Assembly: GCA_900763995.1 (NCBI GenBank)
Contig: CAAFMK010000144.1
Location: 1-20,467 of the forward strand
Direction of reading: 5' to 3'
DNA length: 20,467 bases
DNA from: an uncultured Oscillospiraceae bacterium
Lineage (GTDB): Bacteria > Bacillota > Clostridia > Oscillospirales > Oscillospiraceae
Shown: one piece after another, positions 15,462-20,467 of the stretch
Numbering within the stretch: position 1 is the first letter of the stretch
Layout: every line of letters starts with the position of its first letter
Position numbers and translations under genes: made by a program
The notes under the pieces: model-generated
Told to the model about the DNA's origin: nothing
Databases searched by the model: none
What the model saw: the letters and a program-made list of their open reading frames with translations, nothing else

Positions 15462-16316
15462 ATGAGAGAAGATCTGAGGATTCGACTGGAACAGTTTAAG
15501 GAACGCTACTATGTGGAAACAGACATACAGAGCCGCATTTTAAAACCACCTGTAGAATTTATCGGCGAAGAGATCCTTGATCTGGCTGTTGCCGCATTGC
15601 TGCAGGGCGAGAATATCCTGCTGTGTGGAGGAAAGGCCACAGGAAAGAATATTCTGTCGGACAATCTGGCCTGGTTGTTTGGAAGGCCCATCTACAATGT
15701 CTCTTTCCATGTCAACACGGACAGCAGTACCCTCATTGGTACAGATACGTTTGTGGGCGGAGAAGTGTGTCTTCGCAAAGGTCCAGTTGCCCAGTCGGCC
15801 CAGTATGGCGGGTTTTGCATCCTGGACGAGATCAATATGGCAAAGAATGAGGCGGTCTCTGTGCTGCACTCCGTCTTGGACTACCGCAGACTCATTGATG
15901 TGCCAGGCTATGAGTGTATCCCGATCCACCCGGCGGCCCGCTTTATTGCCACCATGAACTATGGCTACGCAGGCACCAGAGAGCTGAACGAGGCACTGGT
16001 CTCCCGTTTTACAGTGATTCGTATGCCCACCCTGCAACAACAGCAGATGTACCAGCTTCTGCAAGCCAATGCCCCCAAAGCGTCTCAGGAGAATATCGAT
16101 CGCTGTATAGGATTGTTTATGGATCTGAACGCAAAGGCGGTCAATGGAGAAATTTCCACCCATCCAGTGGATATGCGTGGCATGATTGCCGCCCTGCGGC
16201 TCATGACAGATGGAATGCACCCAAAGGATGCCATCGCAATCGGAATTACCAACAAGTGCTTTGATGAGTATGAGCATCAGCTGGTTCGGGATGTTGTGAT
16301 GACAAGATTTGTCTAA
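15462..16316 (+). CDS. MoxR-like AAA+ ATPase with unusual Walker A
   Basis: Encodes 284 residues. The order of motifs fits the MoxR/NorQ/CbbQ group: P-loop GGKATGKN (56-63), an insert with HVNTDSSTLIGTDTFVGG, Walker B FCILDE (118-123), sensor-1 Asn in FIATMNYGY (N166), and arginine finger in NEALVSRF (R182). The residue after GK is Asn rather than Ser/Thr. Proteins of this group act with a VWA partner to mature or activate a client enzyme, often by metal or cofactor insertion. The VWA gene follows after 12 bp. The client here is unknown; hut enzymes are a contextual guess. A weak AAGGAAAGG ribosome site precedes the ATG. Confidence 0.85.
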   Translation: MREDLRIRLEQFKERYYVETDIQSRILKPPVEFIGEEILDLAVAALLQGENILLCGGKATGKNILSDNLAWLFGRPIYNVSFHVNTDSSTLIGTDTFVGGEVCLRKGPVAQSAQYGGFCILDEINMAKNEAVSVLHSVLDYRRLIDVPGYECIPIHPAARFIATMNYGYAGTRELNEALVSRFTVIRMPTLQQQQMYQLLQANAPKASQENIDRCIGLFMDLNAKAVNGEISTHPVDMRGMIAALRLMTDGMHPKDAIAIGITNKCFDEYEHQLVRDVVMTRFV

Positions 16317-16328
16317 CGGGGGCGCGGC

Positions 16329-18080
16329 GTGAGTATTGATAGAGAGGAAAGCCTGTTTCTGACGGTTTCTGAGGATCACAGGAAAAGAGGGTATCCAGAA
16401 TACATTCAAATGATGAGCGCCCCATACCGAAAGGCTGGCGGGTTCATTGGGGTGTATGAGGGTGTGATTCTGGGTGGCGGAGATAAGCTGTTTGGGCTGG
16501 AGGAGCTGAATCTGTGGCTGAGACGGCATCGCTATGCGGCCTATGATATGCACATTCTTCTGCCTATTGCCCATATATGCCTGGAATACGCTGTTCGGCA
16601 GAGGTTGACCACTGAGCGCCCCGGTATCCCGGTTATGGCAGAACAGGCGGCCCGTGAGCTGTTGGATACCGACCCACTGCGTCTGCGTGCTTCCTCCCAG
16701 GGCTGGATAAATATCTACTGGCTGACAGAACAATTTCCCCAGACGGCCAACTCGGAGAGCCGCCGGGTTTTGAAAAATTTCTCTGGCCTTGAGGATGTGC
16801 TTCAGTTGTTTGAGCAGCTGGTGCAGGGCAGCAGCGAATGTGTGGATGCACGGGCACTGGTGAACCAGGCGGTGCGCATCTATAAAAAGGTGGCCACCCA
16901 ATACTTTGCACCCAGCCATAGTCACGATGATCTCCCTAGCTTTGAACTTTCTGATGATGAGCTATGGGAGGGGGATCATCCCGCCCCGGACAAGGACGAT
17001 CAAAGGGAGCCGGATGAGTCGCAGCCGGAACTGAAATATGAGAAGGCAACTATGGACATGACAGACGGCATCATACTGTCTGAGGAGGCACTGGCGGCAG
17101 TCCCTGAGTGCCTTGCCAAAAACTTTGGCCCCAGCTTTCAAACAAAAAAGACCATGGAGGAAATTGAGAGTGCGGTCTGTGTCGGGATACATGAGGAACG
17201 CAGGCTGCTGTTTACAGATGGTCTGCCGGAAAGCGCCTATGAGGGAACCTCTGCCAGAGCCAATATGTTGAGGGAGTGCCGGGATTCAAATCTGCGTATG
17301 CTGGAGGAGCACGAGGATTCTGCCCGACAGGGCATTGGCAGCATTGAACAGGCGTTTCGGAATGCGCTGAATTTGAAAAGTGAGCCGGAGATCTATCGTT
17401 CTGACCGGGGTGTACTGGTCAACAGCACCCTATGGAAGGTGGGCCGCTGTGAAGATCCCCAGCTCTTTCAAAAGATATTAAACCAGGATCAATCCACCAT
17501 TGTTGTGGATCTGTTGATCGACGCCAGTGGGTCACAGGCGGTTCGACAGTCCATGGTGGCCATGCAGAGCTACCTGTTCAGCGCCGCCCTAAGCAGAATC
17601 CAGATCCCCCACCGGGTGATGAGCTACTGCACCTATGGCGATCACACAGTGCTGTGCCGCTTTCGGGATTATGATGATAAACCCGAAGCAGACCAAAGGA
17701 TTTTGAAGTACCGGGCCACCTCCAACAACAGGGATGGACTGGCCCTTGCCGCCGCTGGCATCGATCTTTTAAAGCGGCAGGAAGATCATAAAATCATCAT
17801 CGTATTCAGCGACGGTCTGCCTAACGATATGGTAAGTGGCAGAGTTCGGCTGGGCACCCCTGAAAGGTATATTGGAGATGCGGCCATACAGGATACCTGC
17901 TTTCAGGTCAGGAAGCTGCGAAGAGAAGGTGTGCATATCATTGGTATCTTTTTGGGGGATGACAACGAGCTGGAAAATGAGCGGTTGATCTACGGCTCCT
18001 CCTTCTTGCGTATCAGCAGGGCGGAGGACTTTGGAGGCTCTGCCGGCAAACGGCTTAGTGAGACGCTGCTTTTATTGTAA
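16329..18080 (+). CDS. VWA-domain protein (CobT/NorD/CbbO-like partner of the AAA+ ATPase)
   Basis: Encodes 583 residues from a GTG. The N-terminal ~190 residues are mainly helical and not recognised. Residues about 196-238 are very rich in Asp and Glu, like the acidic linker of chelatase D/CobT subunits. The C-terminal VWA domain carries a complete MIDAS set: DASGS at 398-402, a Thr in ATSNNRDG near 464, and FSDGLPND with D495. Such proteins bind Mg2+ and dock on a MoxR ring. The pair is transcribed together. Its role next to the hut genes is inferred only from position. Confidence 0.82.
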   Translation: MSIDREESLFLTVSEDHRKRGYPEYIQMMSAPYRKAGGFIGVYEGVILGGGDKLFGLEELNLWLRRHRYAAYDMHILLPIAHICLEYAVRQRLTTERPGIPVMAEQAARELLDTDPLRLRASSQGWINIYWLTEQFPQTANSESRRVLKNFSGLEDVLQLFEQLVQGSSECVDARALVNQAVRIYKKVATQYFAPSHSHDDLPSFELSDDELWEGDHPAPDKDDQREPDESQPELKYEKATMDMTDGIILSEEALAAVPECLAKNFGPSFQTKKTMEEIESAVCVGIHEERRLLFTDGLPESAYEGTSARANMLRECRDSNLRMLEEHEDSARQGIGSIEQAFRNALNLKSEPEIYRSDRGVLVNSTLWKVGRCEDPQLFQKILNQDQSTIVVDLLIDASGSQAVRQSMVAMQSYLFSAALSRIQIPHRVMSYCTYGDHTVLCRFRDYDDKPEADQRILKYRATSNNRDGLALAAAGIDLLKRQEDHKIIIVFSDGLPNDMVSGRVRLGTPERYIGDAAIQDTCFQVRKLRREGVHIIGIFLGDDNELENERLIYGSSFLRISRAEDFGGSAGKRLSETLLLL

Positions 18081-18160
18081 TGAAAAGATAGCTGGCTGGG
18101 CAGTGAAAATATCCGCAATATGTTCATTCAAATTGTGGAGAAATCCGCTGGAATTCTGAA

Positions 18161-18212
18161 CAGCACCCCATTTGTAAGACGGTAGGATATACTGAAAATA
18201 AATGGGGTGCTG
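18161..18212. repeat. CACCCCATTT palindrome copy 2
   Basis: CAGCACCCCATTT pairs perfectly over 13 bp with AAATGGGGTGCTG around a 26-base centre. The left arm and the start of the loop resemble the hutI terminator (CACCCCATTTGT-AGA-CG-GATA pattern), but no T-run follows. It lies downstream of the VWA gene. Confidence 0.65.
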
Positions 18213-18319
18213 TCGGGAACTCTATGAGGTGAGGCAGGCAAACAAATATCCGTTGGGAAAATCAGGATATGTTGAACACTGCCTCTCTAAAATTCCCATG
18301 GTTCCACTTTGACTGGAAA

Positions 18320-18353
18320 AAAACACCTGATTTCGTATGAAATCAGGTGTTTT
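18320..18353. terminator. Bidirectional intrinsic terminator, CACCTGAT family copy 3
   Basis: AAAACACCTGATTTC pairs over 15 bp with GAAATCAGGTGTTTT around GTAT. The stem equals copy 2 at 15225-15260. It is the last element that matches the host part of the window; the conjugative element probably begins somewhere after it. Confidence 0.85.
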
Positions 18354-18454
18354 AACTGGTGCGAATGGTGATACAGAACTTTTTGAAAAAGCCAGTAATA
18401 TCAACGGTTTTCAAGGCGGACGAGTAGCAAATAACTTGTATATATCCCCTTTTC

Positions 18455-18486
18455 GGGCGACTGTTTTTAAGACAGCCGCCCTTTTT
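18455..18486 (+). terminator. Intrinsic terminator in the junction region
   Basis: GGGCGACTGT (18455-18464) pairs with ACAGCCGCCC (18472-18481) with one mismatch, followed by TTTTT. No gene that it would terminate is visible upstream within the element. Confidence 0.75.
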
Positions 18487-18524
18487 CTATACCTAAATTC
18501 AAGTGTTGTGATTAGGGTGCGAAA

Positions 18525-18616
18525 GCCTCTGTTTTTTCCTCTCTGACCGCCGCAAGCAGGCGGGTATGGATGTTTTCCTATGGATCACATCCGAGAGGCA
18601 AACCGGAGGCTTTTTT
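18525..18616 (+). promoter_or_regulatory. Multi-stem structured leader upstream of the transfer genes
   Basis: Four nested stems can be drawn. GCCTC 18525-18529 pairs with GAGGC 18606-18610, and CCTCTC 18538-18543 with GAGAGG 18593-18598. Inside are two hairpins: CCGCC/GGCGG (18547-18551, 18559-18563) and GGATGT/ACATCC (18568-18573, 18587-18592). A T6 run follows at 18611-18616. It could be an attenuator, a terminator or part of a transfer origin. The stems were found by eye and their stability was not calculated. Confidence 0.45.
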
Positions 18617-18661
18617 CATCGAAATCAACACTTTTCATTTTCAGAGGAAGGAGGTGCGAAG

Positions 18662-19539
18662 ATGGCTGTATTCCGTATCGAAAAGACCAGAGATTACACG
18701 GTCATGTCCAACTACCATCTGCGGGATATGTCGCTGTCGCTGAAAGCGAAAGGGCTTTTATCTCTCATGCTGTCCCTGCCGGAGAATTGGGACTACACCA
18801 TGAAGGGCCTTGCCCGTATCTGCAAGGATGGCATTGACAGCATCAGCGGCGGCATCCGGGAGCTGGAGGCGCACGGCTATCTGATCCGTTCGCGTGTCCG
18901 CAGCGCAAACGGGCAGCTCGGCTCTATCGAATACACCATTCTGGAGCAGCCTAAAGCGCCGTCACCTACACAGGAAAACCTATACGGGAAAATCCCGTAC
19001 AGGCAAATCCAATGTTGGACGCTCCAATTCAGGAGAACCCCGCCCAATTAAATAAAGAAGAATCAAGTAACTATCCATCAAAGACAGATTTATCAATTAC
19101 GCAAGAATCAAGTCCTATCCTATCAAGTCCCCCAGTCCCCAGGGAGCGGAGCGGGCAGGACGGGATGCGAAAGCGGGAAAGCTATCGGGCATTGATCTTG
19201 GAGAACATCGAATATGACGTTCTTTCGCAGAACGTGCAGTTGGATAAAGACCGGCTGGACGAGCTGGTGGAGCTCATGGTGGATACCGTCTGCTCCAACC
19301 GGGAGATGATCCGTGTCGCCGGGGACGACTACCCGGCTGAGGTCGTCCGGTCACGGTTCCTGAAGCTGAACGCCTCGCACATCGAGTATGTCCTTGACCG
19401 GATGCAGGAGAACACCACCTATGTCCGCAACATCAAGAAATATCTGCTGGCGGCGCTGTATAACGCCCCGGTCACGATGGACAGCTATTACACATCCCTT
19501 GTCAGCCATGACCTGTACGGCAGAGGAGATCGGAGGTGA
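18662..19539 (+). pseudogene. Replication-initiator-like/DUF6017 gene of a Tn1549-like element, frameshifted
   Basis: The first part (18662 to about 18980, MAVFRIEKTRDYTVMSNYHL) is a winged-helix domain with LSLKAKGLLSLMLSLPENWDYT, well served by AGGAGG. The frame then leaves the family sequence and stops at 19051. The family sequence continues in the frame one base back: PIRENPVQANPMLDAPIQ, then NPAQLNKEESS, and the helical C-terminal domain with MENIEYD-like and YLLAALYNAPVTMDSYYTSL blocks to the stop at 19539. One missing base in the C-run near 18979-18980 would restore a QENP-type repeat. A hairpin lies exactly there (18979-19003). A decayed gene is more likely than programmed frameshifting. 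Confidence 0.75.
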
Positions 19540-20036
19540 ACGCCTTGCAGGAAGAAATCACGCAGAAAACCCTTGCGCTTTGTGTGGAGGCCAGCAAAAT
19601 GACCGCCCAGCTCTTGCAGCAGGCCATGAAGAAGGTGCTGGCAGATATGGAGAATCACAAGAAAAATCCCCAGCTCCGGCACGGCAAGCAGACCCTAAAG
19701 CAGCTTATGAAGCACAACACCGGCGTTTCCAACATCGAGATCACGGATCAGAATATCCGGGCCTTTTCTTCCACGGCGAAGAAGTACGGCCTGGATTTTG
19801 CGTTGAAGAAGGACACTTCCGGCGAGCATACCCGTTACCTGGTGTTCTTCAAGGGCCGGGACGCCGATGTGATTACAGCGGCCTTCCGGGAGTTTTCCGC
19901 TAAAAACCTGAGCCGCGAGAAAGCCCCTTCCATCCGGCGCAAGCTGGAAAAGGCGCAGGAGCAGTCCAAAACGCAGCACAAGGAGCAGGAGCGCGGCGAA
20001 AAGGTCAAGACCAGAGAACGGAGCGTGGAGCGATGA
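19536..20036 (+). CDS. PcfB-like conjugation accessory protein (DUF3801)
   Basis: Encodes 166 residues from a GTG that overlaps the previous stop. The sequence (MNALQEEITQKTLALCVEASK, LLQQAMKKVLADMENHK, GVSNIEITDQNIRAF, KKYGLDFALKKD) matches the PcfB/DUF3801 type found directly before the coupling protein in Gram-positive conjugative elements. PcfB of plasmid pCF10 helps load the relaxosome on the coupling protein. The C-terminal ~45 residues are highly charged (Lys, Glu, Arg, Gln) and probably extended. The stop overlaps the next start as ATGA. Confidence 0.85.
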   Translation: MNALQEEITQKTLALCVEASKMTAQLLQQAMKKVLADMENHKKNPQLRHGKQTLKQLMKHNTGVSNIEITDQNIRAFSSTAKKYGLDFALKKDTSGEHTRYLVFFKGRDADVITAAFREFSAKNLSREKAPSIRRKLEKAQEQSKTQHKEQERGEKVKTRERSVER

Positions 20037-20338
20037 AGGACAAACTCAAAAAATATCTTCTGCCAAACCTGCCGTATCTGTTCTTTGTGTATCTCTTTGA
20101 TAAGCTCTGCCAGGCGGTGCGGCTGGCGCCGGGGCTTGACGCCTCGGAAAAGCTGCTGCATATCGGGCAGGGCTTTCAGACGGCCTTCGCCAGCTCCGCA
20201 CCCAGCTTTCACGCGCTGGATATCTGCGTCGGCATCCTTGGCGCAGTCCTCGTCCGGCTGACGGTGTATGTCAAGGGCAAGAATGCGAAGAAATACCGCA
20301 AGGGTATTGAACACGGCTCTGCCCGCTGGAGTGCATAA
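20033..20338 (+). pseudogene. VirD4/TraG coupling protein, truncated to its N-terminus
   Basis: Only 101 residues remain of a protein normally about 600 long. They hold the two membrane segments of VirD4-type proteins (YLLPNLPYLFFVYLFDKL and DICVGILGAVLVRLTVYV) and the beginning of the conserved GSARW block that leads into the ATPase domain. After Trp (20327-20329) the sequence changes to Ser-Ala-stop and continues into the start of a recombinase gene. The Walker motifs are absent. The break looks like insertion of a second mobile element rather than a point mutation. Confidence 0.8.
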
Positions 20339-20385
20339 TTTTAAGTGTAAATGACACATACATGGACGCACAGGAGGTTATGCAC

Positions 20386-20467
20386 ATGACTGATTATAGC
20401 AAAATTACAGCCCTTTACTCCCGCCTTTCCGTGGGCGACGAGGACAGGGACGGCGGCGAGAGCAACA
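20386..20467 (+). CDS. Large serine recombinase, 5' end only
   Basis: The first 27 residues (MTDYSKITALYSRLSVGDED then RDGGESN) are the start of a resolvase-type catalytic domain, with the YxRxS motif placing the nucleophile at Ser15. AGGAGG lies 8 nt before the ATG; an in-frame ATG at 20380 is only 2 nt from it and is rejected. The gene runs off the right edge. Location about 55 bp from the disrupted coupling-protein gene is typical of a TnpX/TndX-type recombinase at the end of its own element. Confidence 0.82.
   Translation, partial: MTDYSKITALYSRLSVGDEDRDGGESN

Larger units (their letters stand above)
18354..18661. other. Gene-free stretch at the edge of the conjugative element
   Basis: No credible gene is seen in about 300 bases. 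It holds an intrinsic terminator (18455-18486), a multi-stem structure (18525-18616) and the AGGAAGGAGG ribosome site of the next gene. The host/element junction should lie in its first half, but no attachment core or direct repeat could be recognised within the window. Confidence 0.5.

Noticed and set aside
15540..16925. Long - strand open frame of 461 codons opposite the AAA+ and VWA genes
   Set aside because: It mirrors two well-supported + strand genes, crosses their boundary and has no recognisable domain; His/Gln/Leu-rich composition is typical of antisense shadows.
18525..18616. Group II intron domain or known riboswitch
   Set aside because: No domain V sequence, intron protein or conserved aptamer core was recognised; only generic stems are visible.
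18566..18661. Upstream extension of the initiator-like gene
   Set aside because: It crosses the structured leader and the AGGAGG site, and the extra residues do not resemble the family; the ATG at 18662 is better.
1..20467. CRISPR array, tRNA or rRNA genes
   Set aside because: No regularly spaced direct repeats, cloverleaf-like segments or rRNA sequence were noticed; repeats found are hairpins or promoter elements. No search tool was available.

Overview
The window looks like a chromosome segment of an anaerobic, mid-GC, clostridial-type Firmicute, plausibly a gut Oscillospiraceae relative. This is inferred from strong AGGAGG-type ribosome binding sites, gene content and protein style; no rRNA or other taxonomic marker is present, so the genus is open.

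Region 1 (1-3390, + strand) is a vitamin B12-type uptake operon. The 3' part of a cobalamin riboswitch with its B12 box lies at the left edge, followed by a strong intrinsic terminator. Then come a lipoprotein binding protein, an FecCD/BtuC-type permease and an ABC ATPase, closed by a bidirectional terminator.

Region 2 (3461-15260) is a complete histidine-to-glutamate degradation locus on both strands. HutH (histidine to urocanate), HutU (urocanate to imidazolonepropionate) and HutI (to formiminoglutamate) lie on the + strand. Glutamate formimidoyltransferase and formimidoyl-THF cyclodeaminase, which pass the one-carbon unit and ammonia on through folate, lie on the - strand. So do a predicted NhaC/YuiF-type amino-acid transporter and a 952-residue AfsR/SARP-like regulator (BTAD, AAA ATPase and TPR parts). 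Two promoters, for hutU and hutH, carry an 11-bp-period direct repeat of (T/A)ATCGAC whose second copy ends exactly 10 bp before a -10 box. This is the arrangement known for SARP activators. The transporter promoter has one perfect heptamer in the same phase. Together they suggest a regulon that can be read from the DNA. A decayed C-terminal piece of an M20 peptidase sits between hutI and the transporter.

Region 3 (15262-18212) holds a MoxR-like AAA+ ATPase and a VWA/MIDAS protein. They are an apparent chaperone or metal-insertion pair of unknown client, driven by their own sigma70-type promoter and lying next to the hut genes. The ATPase has an odd Walker A end (GKN).

Region 4 (about 18354-20467) is the transfer end of a Tn1549-like integrative conjugative element. 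It has a structured leader, a frameshifted replication-initiator-like/DUF6017 gene, a PcfB-like (DUF3801) gene and the first ~99 residues of a VirD4/TraG coupling protein. The VirD4 gene is broken by what looks like the end of a second mobile element, whose large serine recombinase starts at 20386 and runs off the window.

Two families of near-identical hairpins recur through the window. One is a CACCTGAT...ATCAGGTG bidirectional terminator, seen three times; the other is a CACCCCATTT...AAATGGGGTG palindrome, seen twice.
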